Virus record (IMG/VR): IMGVR_UViG_3300008107_000088
Span: 1-62,151 of that record
Length of the DNA stretch: 62,151 bases
Direction: 5' to 3' (one strand)
DNA from: a virus
The notes beneath the pieces were generated by a model, which was given only the letters and a program-made list of their open reading frames with translations, was not told where the DNA came from and searched no databases. Shown piece by piece: positions 40,737 through 50,234 of the stretch. A program made the position numbers and the translations under genes. Position 1 is the first letter of the stretch. Every line of letters starts with the position of its first letter.

Positions 40737-41409
40737 ATGCACGAATAACCTTACTTGCCTTGATGGAATAGTCCGTCGTTCCGTCTTTTCTCTTATATTT
40801 TACAACTTTACCCAATACGTAGACTTTTCTCCCTCCAATCAGTGGTTCAGCAACTGACCAAGCATTTGTATAGTTCACCCACACATGGTCAGCCAAAGTT
40901 GTCTTCTTGCCAAATAGCTTTACTTGACTCAACATCAAACTTTTATTTGATGTTCCGATGAATCCTCGATGACCGATGGTCACCGAGAAAAGGATCTTCT
41001 CTTGGCGCCCGCACAGCAGGGCCAACAACCTAGACGTATTTTTCTCAAAAAATTCCCTGAAATTTTTGACATTGTCCAGTTCAACTACTTTAACATCTTT
41101 TTCATGCTCAAAGTACTGAAGCAATGTTGTTCCACTCAGATATTTTCTGACAAGAAGATAGTGCTCATAAGCATCTAAGCATTCATCGTACTGATCACAA
41201 AGCCAATTGTTCGTAGTAACATCGTCTAGAGAATTTAAGCCACAATCATTTCTGATACAGGGTGGCCAGAATGGACCCCTAATTAGGGCATACATTGTTC
41301 CTAAACGACTTGGAGCCGATTCAACCTTTCTGACCCAAATTTCAGGTTTATTTTTTCTACCGACATCCTTAATCGATGTCACCAGGTTATGTCCATATGA
41401 GTTATTCAT
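40735..41409 (-). CDS. Hypothetical protein, 224 aa, possible OB-fold end
   Basis: Has its own promoter (41418-41446, minus) of the near-leaderless class. Mixed alpha/beta, basic. The C-terminal 60 residues (WVNYTNAWSVAEPL, GRKVYVLGKVVKYKRKDGTT, DYSIKASKVIRA) look like an OB-type or small beta-barrel nucleic-acid-binding domain. No family recognised. The promoter class suggests early expression. Confidence 0.6.
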   Translation of the reverse strand: MNNSYGHNLVTSIKDVGRKNKPEIWVRKVESAPSRLGTMYALIRGPFWPPCIRNDCGLNSLDDVTTNNWLCDQYDECLDAYEHYLLVRKYLSGTTLLQYFEHEKDVKVVELDNVKNFREFFEKNTSRLLALLCGRQEKILFSVTIGHRGFIGTSNKSLMLSQVKLFGKKTTLADHVWVNYTNAWSVAEPLIGGRKVYVLGKVVKYKRKDGTTDYSIKASKVIRA

Positions 41410-41417
41410 ATGGAAGC

Positions 41418-41446
41418 AGTGTACTCACCTCACCCTAAATTGTAAA
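41418..41446 (-). promoter_or_regulatory. Promoter of the 224-aa minus-strand gene, near-leaderless
   Basis: On the minus strand: TTTACA (41446-41441), 17-nt spacer, TACACT (41423-41418), then GCTTCCAT and ATG at 41409, 8 nt after the -10. Same arrangement as the promoters of LigA, SNF2 and the GlmS-type glutaminase. Confidence 0.7.
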
Positions 41447-41454
41447 CATTTTTC

Positions 41455-42138
41455 ATGGAAAGTATCAAGACGAAGGTAAAAGCTAAGAAGCTCGTTGACT
41501 TTGAGAGCTTGGACGAGATGGCTCTTCACGCCTGGTTAATCGTCCACGAGCACTGCCGTAAGGAGTTTTATGACAGCTGGAACTCAATTAGCTTGGCGTC
41601 TGTGGACGTGATCTCTGAGGAGTTTTTCTTTAGAAACTACCTCTGGTGCGTCTATGTCAGTGGTTTCTCAGCCAAGGCCGTGACAGCCAACTATGACAAA
41701 CTTCTTGTGGCCCATAACCTGGTCGATGGCCGTGGACGCTTTGTCCCGTCAGAGATTGCCAGTCCTCCGGACAAAGATCAAGTCTTTAAGATCTGGCGAA
41801 ACCATGCAAAGTTCAACGCTATCTTTAAGACCAGAGCTGAGGTAAGGGAGGGCTGGTCTCCTTTTAGAAAACGCTATCTGGAGGACAGAGATCCGTTGGC
41901 CATACAAAACATCGCCTTCATGGGTCCAGCGCTCTCCATGCACCTTGCACGTAATCTGGGAGCTGTCCAATTGGTAAAGCCTGATGTGCACCTTGTTAGG
42001 CTGGCCAAGAAGTTTGGATTTGATACGGCCCACAACCTTTGTCTGGGTGCTCGAGATGCCTGTCCTCGCATGGCTGACTGGCCACTTGGCAAAGTAGATT
42101 TGCTACTCTGGTACGCTGCTGCGACGATACGTAGTTAG
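41455..42138 (+). CDS. HhH-GPD superfamily DNA glycosylase-like protein
   Basis: 227 aa. Residues 155-190 hold the helix-hairpin-helix and catalytic loop of base-excision glycosylases: GPALSMHLARNLG (157-169), then LVKPDVHLVRLAKKFG with Asp177 in the place of the catalytic Asp (vD.Hv.R...lg). The last 30 residues have Cys (LCLGARDACPRM) but not the four-Cys Fe-S pattern. It would remove a damaged or foreign base. It lies next to virion genes, not a repair operon. Whether it acts on host or phage DNA is unknown. Confidence 0.68.
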   Translation: MESIKTKVKAKKLVDFESLDEMALHAWLIVHEHCRKEFYDSWNSISLASVDVISEEFFFRNYLWCVYVSGFSAKAVTANYDKLLVAHNLVDGRGRFVPSEIASPPDKDQVFKIWRNHAKFNAIFKTRAEVREGWSPFRKRYLEDRDPLAIQNIAFMGPALSMHLARNLGAVQLVKPDVHLVRLAKKFGFDTAHNLCLGARDACPRMADWPLGKVDLLLWYAAATIRS

Positions 42139-42141
42139 TCT

Positions 42142-45003
42142 GTGACGACAGCAGCCGCTCAAGCACAAGCACTAGCCAACGGGTTGGCCCAATCAAGTAA
42201 GTCGATAGCTGACAGTACAAAAGTTACTAGTCAGTACTTTGACTCTTTTGTCAAGCGCATCAAGGAAGCCGATGCGGTGTTCAACAGTGGTCAGATGTCT
42301 AAGACTCTGAAGGCAATCACTGGTGATGCTAGAACCACTGATCAAGCCAGAGTGGCAGTTAGTCGTCTGTCCAACGAATACCGTCAGCTTCAAGCCTCAG
42401 TGACAGGTGGGTTGGGCACTGCCATCACCGAGATTGGAAATGCCTTGGCCCAAGCTACAGCCGCTGGTATTCCTCTAGGCATATCTCAAATCAATGACGA
42501 GCTTACCCGGCTAAATGAGATTGCTGGACAGTCTGCTTTGTCTGGTGCAGTTTCTCAAGCCTTCAAGCTTAAGACTCTGATCACGTCAGCTCTCACTGAC
42601 ACCAGTGATTCAGCTGGTCAGAAGATCAAGAATATCGCGGCTGGCACCCTTAAAAACTTTGAGTCCTACGAGACAGGCCTCAATGCATTGAGCATTACCA
42701 TCAGCGCGGATGCTCAAACCATAGCCACTGACATCAAGAAGTTGTCCGACACCATCAGAACCACTCAAGCATCTGATGTTGAGAATCTTCGAGCCATGTT
42801 GCTCAATCTTGGCGCTCTTCAAGAGAGCTTCCAAGCTGAGATGGACAAGAGCAAGACTGTTGTCACCCAGTTCACCAGCCAAGCTGATTTGGTTGCGGCA
42901 AGTCTGCAACGCATACGAAATGCTGACCCAACAGGAGCACTCACTTCGACAATATCTGCATTTGAGGACTTAGTACAGAGGGCCAGGGATACATCTAAAC
43001 AACTTCTTACAAATGTTGCTGAAGACAGATTTAAGCAACTGCGTGACATCAGTTTCAGACTTATTGGTGAGATCAAGGACTCGTTGTTTGGCCAGTTGTA
43101 TGGTCTTGTAAAGACACAGCTTGACGCCTTTCAGAAAGGCTTTGAAACGTTTGCCAGCAACATTGGCACACGCAGTGTTCTCTTCGCTCAAGGTTTGAAA
43201 GCTGCCTTTCAAGGTGGTGGCACAGTGGCTACCACTGTTGAAGCCATGGCCACACTCGGCAGACTCAATTTCAAGGCTGGAACGGACGAGTTAACCACAT
43301 CTGCAGCCATGGCCGTGAAGATGGCTGAGGCTCTTGGAATCAGTGGTGACAATGCTGCACACCTGGTCTTCTACACCAAGCAAGCTGGTGTGGATCTGGT
43401 TCAGATGGGTGACACACTGGCCACCATTCGTGAGAACACTCGTCTCACAGCTGATGAGTTTGGCCGATTCACTAAGGACCTGGGCGAAGCCCTGATGATC
43501 ATGGGCAACATCAGCAACTATGCCCAAGTGATCAAGAGCACACTAAAGATTGATGATGCTCTTCGTCAATTCACTGGCATGTCTGGTGACTACGTCCAGT
43601 TTTTCAAGCGCATGGCCACAACGACTGAGGGCATGCAGACAGCCATGGCGTTGGGCATCAATCCTGAGAATCTTGGCAACGACACTGAGCAGAGACGATT
43701 CATCGCCAGCATGGGTGCCTATGTGGACCAGCTGACAAAGAATCAGCCAATGCTCCAGCAGATTGCTATACTCGAGGATCTTTCAGTTCAAACTGGTCTG
43801 TCTGTGGTGTCACTTCGTAATCTGTCTAAGGCCGCTGCAGAGTTGAACTCTCGTACAGAGGATTCTATATCGTTAGATCAACGATATGCCAACGAAGTAG
43901 CAAACCTTGGAAAGTCTGTTTCATCCATATCTGAGAGCCTCCAGAAGCTGCTATCCGCTGGAATGTGGCCATTTGTTGCTGTGCTTTCACAGGTGGCTGG
44001 TGGTGTTGCTTGGCTGCTTGAAAAACTCAGAGGTCTTCCGTTGGTGTTTGAGACACTCGCCGTTGTTGGTGGTGTTGTGGCCGTGGGTGCTTTAGGACTA
44101 CTAATCAACAGCATCAAGCAGTTGGCCATAGTTGCTCCTATTGCCATGGCTGGACTTCGGGCCTTAAATGCTCAACTACTGGCCACTAGCACTGGAGCAG
44201 CTGTTTCAGGAGCTATGTCAGCTGCGGGTGCTGGAGCTGGCGCAGCAGGTGCTGCGGCCTCCACAGGCATAGGGGCCATGCTAATGAATTTTCTGGTTAA
44301 CCCTCTTAAGGTAGTTTTCGTGCCTGTGGCCAAAGCCTTACTAGCCTTAGTCAATCCTCTTACACTAGTTGCTGCTGCACTAACCTTAGCTGCGGGTGGA
44401 ATCTACAAGCTTGTAACTGGAAGAAATCCTGTATCAGATTTAAGAGACGTAATTTCTCAAGGTAGAGAAAATGATGAAGCCAGAGGCCGTGATGCTGAAT
44501 CAATCCGAAAGGCCATTTTACGTCGCACATCTGAAGCGCGTGGCGCCTCAATAAGCACTGCTGAAGGATTAACTGACGCTGAAAGGTTGAAGTCAATCAC
44601 TGTTGAAGGTGCTGGTGGTCGTTCAACAAGTTTTGGCCAGATGCTTGCCACTCGTGAAAAAGACATTGCTGAAATGATGAGTGGAGCGAGTGGCGCTCAA
44701 ACCATATCTGCCGCTCAAGCCGCTGAGTTCAAGAGTGAGTTGGCTCAACGTGATGTTATCTACCTTAGAAATGCTATTGCAGCTAAGGAAAGCCAGCTTG
44801 TCACCGAGAGTCGTCCTCCTTCTAAGAATGAGACTGATCAGTTGGCCTTGCTAACTGAAATGGTTAAGTATCTCGAGAGACAAGTTTCGATCTCACAGAA
44901 TCAAGCTGATGATGCTCGTAAGCAACAGGACGAACGTGACCTCTACGAGCAGATGCAGCGAATCCAGAGATATGGTGATTACTCCACACAATCTGCTTTT
45001 TAA
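42142..45003 (+). CDS. Tail tape measure protein
   Basis: 953 aa; GTG start at 42142 behind TAGTTAGTCT. The longest tail gene in the window: N-terminal 600 residues are nearly all helical with low-complexity Ala/Ser/Thr/Gln, typical of tape measure proteins that set tail length. Hydrophobic segments follow (about 630-655 FETLAVVGGVVAVGALGLLI; 700-770 Ala-rich and VAKALLALVNPLTLVAAALT), as in tape measures that insert into the membrane during DNA injection. C-terminus helical. Next gene is a baseplate-type protein. Confidence 0.82.
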   Translation: MTTAAAQAQALANGLAQSSKSIADSTKVTSQYFDSFVKRIKEADAVFNSGQMSKTLKAITGDARTTDQARVAVSRLSNEYRQLQASVTGGLGTAITEIGNALAQATAAGIPLGISQINDELTRLNEIAGQSALSGAVSQAFKLKTLITSALTDTSDSAGQKIKNIAAGTLKNFESYETGLNALSITISADAQTIATDIKKLSDTIRTTQASDVENLRAMLLNLGALQESFQAEMDKSKTVVTQFTSQADLVAASLQRIRNADPTGALTSTISAFEDLVQRARDTSKQLLTNVAEDRFKQLRDISFRLIGEIKDSLFGQLYGLVKTQLDAFQKGFETFASNIGTRSVLFAQGLKAAFQGGGTVATTVEAMATLGRLNFKAGTDELTTSAAMAVKMAEALGISGDNAAHLVFYTKQAGVDLVQMGDTLATIRENTRLTADEFGRFTKDLGEALMIMGNISNYAQVIKSTLKIDDALRQFTGMSGDYVQFFKRMATTTEGMQTAMALGINPENLGNDTEQRRFIASMGAYVDQLTKNQPMLQQIAILEDLSVQTGLSVVSLRNLSKAAAELNSRTEDSISLDQRYANEVANLGKSVSSISESLQKLLSAGMWPFVAVLSQVAGGVAWLLEKLRGLPLVFETLAVVGGVVAVGALGLLINSIKQLAIVAPIAMAGLRALNAQLLATSTGAAVSGAMSAAGAGAGAAGAAASTGIGAMLMNFLVNPLKVVFVPVAKALLALVNPLTLVAAALTLAAGGIYKLVTGRNPVSDLRDVISQGRENDEARGRDAESIRKAILRRTSEARGASISTAEGLTDAERLKSITVEGAGGRSTSFGQMLATREKDIAEMMSGASGAQTISAAQAAEFKSELAQRDVIYLRNAIAAKESQLVTESRPPSKNETDQLALLTEMVKYLERQVSISQNQADDARKQQDERDLYEQMQRIQRYGDYSTQSAF

Positions 45004-45006
45004 GAT

Positions 45007-46008
45007 ATGCCCGCACAATACCCCATAAGCCAGAAACAAGGCTACATCAGTCCTCCGGTCAACACGCAACGACCGTTGGACAGACGTCCATCTGTTCTTG
45101 GTCGTCTTGTATCACTGGGCTCTACATACAATGGCGTGGCTGACTACTTGACGAGTAATCGAAGCAACGAGGCTTCATCGTCAACGGTTATCAACTTCCC
45201 TTCAATGCCTGAGATTGTGGAGTTGGCCAGAGAAGCTGACTACCGCCAAACTTCAGCTCCATATACTCCTGATGGCATACATCTCTACAAGAAAACCAAT
45301 CCTCTAAAGATTCCAATCTCTTTTTCACTGCACTACCAGGATCCATTCTGCAGTAAAGGTGGACTGTCTTTGCTGCTAATGTCAGCCAAGCTTCATTCAC
45401 TTTTGTTGCCAATAAACAACAGCGCTGATCGCTCCAACATATCTGTTACTGTTGGAAACTACTATAACTCTGCGGCTTCTGGCACAACTCATTCTGGTGG
45501 AGCTCCAAATCCACCAAAGGATTCATCAGCTGTTGGCACTCCAGCGTCAGTGGGCCAAGATGAATCGATTGCTTTTAATGGCAATGCTGGTCAAGCCACA
45601 ACTGTGTTTCCTCCAGCTTGTCTATTAGACTTGATATCGGTTGGTGATCGTAATGGAGCCCCTGGAATTCGGTGCTACGGCTATGTCAACAGTGTCAGTG
45701 TTAAGCTTAAAGGCCCATGGATGAGAGGTGCTGTGGAATATGGGCCAAATGGAATCAGAAACGTCCCAACATCTGCGGACTTTTCATTCATTTTCGTACA
45801 TGCTCCAGGCTTCTCAAACTACTTTGGTGGAGCTGCTACATCTCCATTCCAGCTCAGTGGTCTCAGTGCTTTTGCCCAAGACGTGCTAGGAAACCTCTAC
45901 AACACTGTGCCTTTAACTGAAGGTCAGCCACAACTCAACCGATATGTGGGCATTGGTGAGAATCCTAACAATCTTAATCAGAACACTGTGAGCAACCAAG
46001 GCATTTAG
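45007..46008 (+). CDS. Baseplate/tail-tube-initiator type protein, 333 aa
   Basis: Follows the tape measure gene by 3 bp, where T4 has gp48 and gp54. Beta-rich with PLKIPISFSLHYQDPFCSKG, a segment resembling baseplate tube proteins of large myoviruses, and a second conserved-looking block CYGYVNSVSVKLKGPWMRG. No enzyme motif or membrane segment. It overlaps the convergent gp46-like gene by 4 bp. Exact counterpart not certain. Confidence 0.6.
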   Translation: MPAQYPISQKQGYISPPVNTQRPLDRRPSVLGRLVSLGSTYNGVADYLTSNRSNEASSSTVINFPSMPEIVELAREADYRQTSAPYTPDGIHLYKKTNPLKIPISFSLHYQDPFCSKGGLSLLLMSAKLHSLLLPINNSADRSNISVTVGNYYNSAASGTTHSGGAPNPPKDSSAVGTPASVGQDESIAFNGNAGQATTVFPPACLLDLISVGDRNGAPGIRCYGYVNSVSVKLKGPWMRGAVEYGPNGIRNVPTSADFSFIFVHAPGFSNYFGGAATSPFQLSGLSAFAQDVLGNLYNTVPLTEGQPQLNRYVGIGENPNNLNQNTVSNQGI

Positions 46009-47360
46009 ACCCACGAGAAGGTCGTGACACCTTCTTTGCTTTTCGTGGCTCTAAGGACATGATCAGCATAGGCTGAGACTTCTGGGTGGTGATCAACCAC
46101 AAAGATCAAGATTCCTAGTCTATTCGCAGTCTCTTTGAGATATGACAGTATGCACTTGCGAACCTTGGGATCCTGTGAGTTGACCACTTCATCATACCAG
46201 CGAAATCCAATACGAGAGGAAACTCGTCCAACCTCAGTGATTGTTTCAGCCACAATCAGGTTAGTCAGGCCACTCTCACCTTTTGAGTTGCCCGTAACTC
46301 TGGATGCACCTCGTGAATTCTTCACCTTGATGTTCAGGCAGTTTTTCTCAGCTCCACTGGTCAACTCTTTGGTTGTCTCATAGGAGATGCCCAGGGTGCC
46401 ACCAGACATCCGGTGTGACAATGCCATGGACACTTGATTCAGTGGGTCCACTGACCTGGAAAGTACCATGTTTGGTATGCCAGAACTGTTGAAGGCCCCA
46501 GACCAATATTCCACCACCTTACAGAGCTCCTGATTCTCCTCTAGTTCAGCTGTCACATTGACTAGCTTTTCTTCGTACTCAACAAGGCTGGCTTGTTTGG
46601 AATCTAGTATTCCTTGGGCTTTTACAAGATTTGAGTCTGAGGGCCCTTTGTTTAGTAGAGCAATCTGTACCTCTAAGGATTTGCACTCATTGGAGGCTTT
46701 AACATCAAGCTTGTCAAGAGTATCCAACTCGTTTGAGAATCCTCTGACCTGGTCTTTTACATTCAGCTGTCGTTGCTTCTTCTGGTGCTCGTCAATCTCC
46801 AGCTGTTTGGTATCCTCACGGTCACGGATCTCATCAATCTGGGCTCTTACTTGTTTAAGCTTATCTGAAGCCTGTTGGACTTTGGTTTGGGCTTTCTCAA
46901 TGTCAGAATCAGATGGTCCTTTGTCCCAAGGTTTTTTGCATGTGGGACATTCTTTGGGCTTCAACTTTAGATTTTTGAGGTCCAGATCAGCTTTGTAGTG
47001 TTCATTGCTTGCCTGATTTTCAATCAGTGTCAGTGGCTTCTTTTCTTGAGAAATGTGAGCCTTCTCATTTCTAAGCTTCATCTCTTCAATCTCAAGAGCC
47101 TTATTTTGCTCTGCTAGGCTATCCTCAATCTTCTTGATACTGGCTTTGATGTCCTTACGTTTCTTAGCCCTTTCGTCAATCTCAATCTCTAGGCCCTTCA
47201 GCTTCTTCGTGGCTTCTTCCAGTTGTTGAGCCATCACAGCCTTTTGGTTCTCGAAGTGTGTCTTCTCTTTGTCTAGCAACTCGCCGGCTTTGATGATACC
47301 TTGCTTGGTTGTCTCAATCATCTCAAGCATGGTTTCTTTGGATGACTTTTTAGCAGCCAC
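46005..47360 (-). CDS. gp46/Rad50-like ATPase, C-terminal part (frame-split gene)
   Basis: 451 aa from GTG 47360; the frame is open further upstream to 47399 without a start, encoding ASAKKTLNELKSD before the GTG. Long coiled coil with a central zinc hook CPTCKKPW (Cys138, Cys141), then VTGNSKGESGLTN (ABC signature-like) and FRWYDEVVNSQDPKV with the Walker B/D-loop Asp-Glu. This is the second half of an SMC-type nuclease subunit; the first half is 47374-47916 in another frame. A single +1 shift near CTAGGCC would join them. No gp47/Mre11 partner is in the window. Confidence 0.78.
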   Translation of the reverse strand: MAAKKSSKETMLEMIETTKQGIIKAGELLDKEKTHFENQKAVMAQQLEEATKKLKGLEIEIDERAKKRKDIKASIKKIEDSLAEQNKALEIEEMKLRNEKAHISQEKKPLTLIENQASNEHYKADLDLKNLKLKPKECPTCKKPWDKGPSDSDIEKAQTKVQQASDKLKQVRAQIDEIRDREDTKQLEIDEHQKKQRQLNVKDQVRGFSNELDTLDKLDVKASNECKSLEVQIALLNKGPSDSNLVKAQGILDSKQASLVEYEEKLVNVTAELEENQELCKVVEYWSGAFNSSGIPNMVLSRSVDPLNQVSMALSHRMSGGTLGISYETTKELTSGAEKNCLNIKVKNSRGASRVTGNSKGESGLTNLIVAETITEVGRVSSRIGFRWYDEVVNSQDPKVRKCILSYLKETANRLGILIFVVDHHPEVSAYADHVLRATKSKEGVTTFSWV

Positions 47361-47373
47361 ATCACTCTTAAGT

Positions 47374-47916
47374 TCATTTAGAGTTTTCTTGGCGCTGGCC
47401 TAGTGCAGCCATCATTAGTTCAACTGCTTGAGTTTGTGAGAGTGAGCTGAAGTCCAAGTTATCTCCATCAATGTAGACAGACCACTTTGCTACTTCTGGA
47501 GTGATGCCGAGAGTCTGGCTCAACTCATTTCGAGTAAGGTCCACATGGGATCTTGAAATGACTGTCTCACCTGTCTTAAAACGAAGGCCTTCACCCGTCT
47601 TGGACAGGTCTTTGAACTTGTAACCCATCTCAATGACCAGGCCTTTGTCTTGGAAAGACCCCTCAACCATGACCAACGTATTGCCTTTCTCATTCGTGCT
47701 ATAATGGCCTAGGGAGGAGTATCTACCACGGATCCCACAGACCGCAATGCTTAGGGCTTCGCCCAGACTGGTTTTTCCAGAGCCTATGGATTCAAATTGA
47801 CTGGACTCATCGACACCTGAGACGAATACCAATCCTTGGTCTGGGAACTCAATCTCTTGGTCACGGATCGTCATCCAATTCTTAAGTTGGATTTTCCGAA
47901 GCTTGAACTGTGACAT
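47374..47916 (-). CDS. gp46/Rad50-like ATPase, N-terminal part (frame-split gene)
   Basis: 180 aa. Typical Rad50/SMC head start: KLRKIQLKNWMTIRDQEIEF, LVFVSGVDESSQFESIGSGKTS with Walker A at about 44-50, and a Q-loop-like VYIDGDNLDFSSLSQ. It ends after MMAALGQRQENSK at a stop, just as the coiled coil should begin; the other half continues in a different frame. Either a frameshift mutation, a sequencing error, programmed +1 shifting, or two separate polypeptides. Divergent from 47927 with 10 bp between starts. Confidence 0.78.
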   Translation of the reverse strand: MSQFKLRKIQLKNWMTIRDQEIEFPDQGLVFVSGVDESSQFESIGSGKTSLGEALSIAVCGIRGRYSSLGHYSTNEKGNTLVMVEGSFQDKGLVIEMGYKFKDLSKTGEGLRFKTGETVISRSHVDLTRNELSQTLGITPEVAKWSVYIDGDNLDFSSLSQTQAVELMMAALGQRQENSK

Positions 47917-47926
47917 CGTAGTTAGT

Positions 47927-48616
47927 ATGATGTTTTGTAGAACACCATTGATGGAGTCGGTGCCGTATGGGACTGTCTTTTTGACAGCAGGCCAGCACTA
48001 TATCGATGGAGGAAGCTTCTACTCGCCCATGGACTTAAACAGGTCTCTTGAGGCTTTTGTCGATGATTTGAGCAGTGGAAGTGACGTCCGTATCACTCAT
48101 TCTTCAAAAGAGCTTGTGGACCAGCTTGTGAAAAAGCATGGCCTAGTCATCGTCCACAAGAGTTCTTCCATGACTAAACCTGCTTCGAAGACTCTGAAGC
48201 TAGATGGAACGGATTACGTCTATCAGATCAATGGCGTTGATGGTGATTTCGACTTTAATCAGATACGCTCCTATGTGACGAGAGGGGTGATAAAGTTCGA
48301 CACAGGGATAAGAGTGCTTGACGCTGAGTACAAGCCGCTATCTGACTATATTCCAGCGTCTAAAATATCGTCCATACGACCGCTCTTCTCCACACTTGTT
48401 GAACCACCATCTGAAATAGCAGATGCTAAGCCGTCTGTGGTAATAGTGGCTGCCAATCCAGCCTCTGTGCGGGCCTTAAAAGGTCAGATCGAGAACTATT
48501 TTGACATCCAACCTGAAGACACTGTGCTCTATGGTCAAAGTCTCGACCAAGTGGCAGGTGACAGAGGTGTGGTAAAAACCTTCAAAGACATTGAAAAACA
48601 GCCTAAAAGAGCATAA
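47927..48616 (+). CDS. Hypothetical protein, 229 aa
   Basis: ATG 47927 (followed by a second ATG) directly after TAGTTAGT, in a 10-bp divergent spacer. Alpha/beta sequence; SSVLRALKGQ-like and VVIVAANPASVRALKGQIEN segments suggest a Rossmann-like domain, but no family is recognised. Followed 4 bp later by the SWIM-finger gene; both sit among baseplate and tail genes. Confidence 0.5.
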   Translation: MMFCRTPLMESVPYGTVFLTAGQHYIDGGSFYSPMDLNRSLEAFVDDLSSGSDVRITHSSKELVDQLVKKHGLVIVHKSSSMTKPASKTLKLDGTDYVYQINGVDGDFDFNQIRSYVTRGVIKFDTGIRVLDAEYKPLSDYIPASKISSIRPLFSTLVEPPSEIADAKPSVVIVAANPASVRALKGQIENYFDIQPEDTVLYGQSLDQVAGDRGVVKTFKDIEKQPKRA

Positions 48617-48620
48617 GCAC

Positions 48621-49763
48621 GTGGCGAAAGGATGCCTTTGTGAGGCTTTGAGCTTTGCCCAGCTCTTCAACCTCTCAGAGCCAAAAAGAATCGTCAGGTC
48701 AAATACTGTAAAAGGCCCACCTCTGGATGTGAAGGCCTTTGATGATGCGCAGTACCACATCTTCAACTTTAAGTCTAACCCATCTACCACGGGTTTACGT
48801 CATCATGGCTACATAAAATTCAATAAGCCAAAGAAGACAGAGGCTCTAACAGAGATACCCTGTTTAGTGGATTGCACGTGTCAAGACTATCGATACAGGT
48901 GGGCATGGACAAATAAGCAAAGAGGAGCCAGCAAGGTAGGAGCCGGCTCGATGAATCAGGCCCTTAACAGGGCCCCAAGAATCACAAACCCAACAAACAG
49001 ACCAGGTCTTTGTAAGCATATTTTGGCCTTAAAAAATTACCTTCAGGGTTTGATGTGGGATTTGCCAAAAACAGGAATCAAGACACCAGATGGTGTGCTA
49101 TCGAATCTTGTTACCTACGCTAATAATCGTTGGACTAATCTGCCACAGCAGATGGCTGCGGCTAGGGCCAGAGATGCAAGATTTGCTGCGGCCAAGGCGT
49201 CCTCTAGAGCTGGTCAACCTCAGCCTAACGCTGATGAGTTACCTGGCATACCAGCTACCGAGGAGCCGCAAGCCTCAGAATTGCCACAACCACCTGAGAG
49301 TGAGCAACCTGAGATGCCTGAAAACATTGAACAGGCCCAAAAAATTAAGCCACCAGCCATCAATCTTAAACCCGAAAAGGGTCGTCCCAATGAGTCTATG
49401 AATCGAGTAATGGTAGATAGTTTGTGCAATATGAGATCTCTAACTGAGGAGCTTTCAATAATCGGTCAGCTAATTGAGGACGCTGAGGCCCAAACACCTC
49501 CTACAGAAGGTGAAGCCGCCCACTCAAATGCTCTTGACTTGCTTAAGAGCATTGACAGTGGAATCAAGTCCTTGAACACTGGCATTCAAGCTCTGTCTGC
49601 TGAGATGAAGCCAGAAGCTGATGTGGCCAAGGAAGAGGAAGGCACAGAGGCTGAAGAGGAAGCTACGGCTGGAGCTGAGGAAGCTGGCGCGGTGGCGAAC
49701 CAGGCCGATGATGTTGCAAATCTTGAACAGGAACTTCAGAAGCTTGGAGTGCCACAACAATAA
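48621..49763 (+). CDS. SWIM zinc-finger protein with long disordered tail
   Basis: 380 aa from GTG 48621 (an upstream TTG at 48591 would overlap the previous gene). SWIM finger C-x-C...C-x-H: CTCQDYRYRW (C at about 85, 87) and GLCKHILALKNYL (Cys and His about 45 residues later). SWIM domains bind DNA or proteins. The N-terminus VAKGCLCEALSF has an L-C-E tripeptide at 6-8, weakly like the capsid-targeting sites. The C-terminal 200 residues are Pro/Glu/Ala-rich and disordered, with a coiled-coil-like piece. Possibly a head-internal protein. Confidence 0.65.
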   Translation: MAKGCLCEALSFAQLFNLSEPKRIVRSNTVKGPPLDVKAFDDAQYHIFNFKSNPSTTGLRHHGYIKFNKPKKTEALTEIPCLVDCTCQDYRYRWAWTNKQRGASKVGAGSMNQALNRAPRITNPTNRPGLCKHILALKNYLQGLMWDLPKTGIKTPDGVLSNLVTYANNRWTNLPQQMAAARARDARFAAAKASSRAGQPQPNADELPGIPATEEPQASELPQPPESEQPEMPENIEQAQKIKPPAINLKPEKGRPNESMNRVMVDSLCNMRSLTEELSIIGQLIEDAEAQTPPTEGEAAHSNALDLLKSIDSGIKSLNTGIQALSAEMKPEADVAKEEEGTEAEEEATAGAEEAGAVANQADDVANLEQELQKLGVPQQ

Positions 49764-49769
49764 TTCCAC

Positions 49770-50234
49770 ATGAATCCTGGAGAATATCCACAACCTTTAG
49801 CTCGTGTAGCTCCGCTAAACTTCACTGCGGTTAATGGCTATACGACACTTCGCCTTCGTAATTTGGCCATTGACAATCTGGCTCCTGAAGGTGTAAAGTC
49901 CAGACTGATTTTCCAGAATGTGGGTGATCAGACCGTTACTTTGCAGCTTAAGGGTGTTGACAATGCCTACGTCTCAAGTGGCACACGTACCAACGTTGGC
50001 TCACCAGTAACACTGGTTCCCACAGGTTTCAAGTCGTTGGACTTCACACCAACTCAGACTGTACTTGAGGTTGCTTGTACCAATGGCACAAGCACTGTGC
50101 GAGCTCAGATGGAAGCTTTGATCAACTGGGAAATCATGGCCAGCGTTAACATCAATGAGACAGGTGGAGTCAATCAGCTCTATCCTCCTTCATTTGATCA
50201 AAGTGCTGATCAGCTTCCGTGGAACTCTCTGTGA
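49770..50234 (+). CDS. Small beta-rich virion protein, 154 aa
   Basis: Low-charge beta-sandwich-like sequence (RLIFQNVGDQTVTLQLKGVD; NGTSTVRAQMEALINWEI). Begins 6 bp after the previous stop. Such proteins decorate heads or tails in large phages, but the site is not known here. The GTGA junction couples it to the next gene. Confidence 0.55.
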   Translation: MNPGEYPQPLARVAPLNFTAVNGYTTLRLRNLAIDNLAPEGVKSRLIFQNVGDQTVTLQLKGVDNAYVSSGTRTNVGSPVTLVPTGFKSLDFTPTQTVLEVACTNGTSTVRAQMEALINWEIMASVNINETGGVNQLYPPSFDQSADQLPWNSL

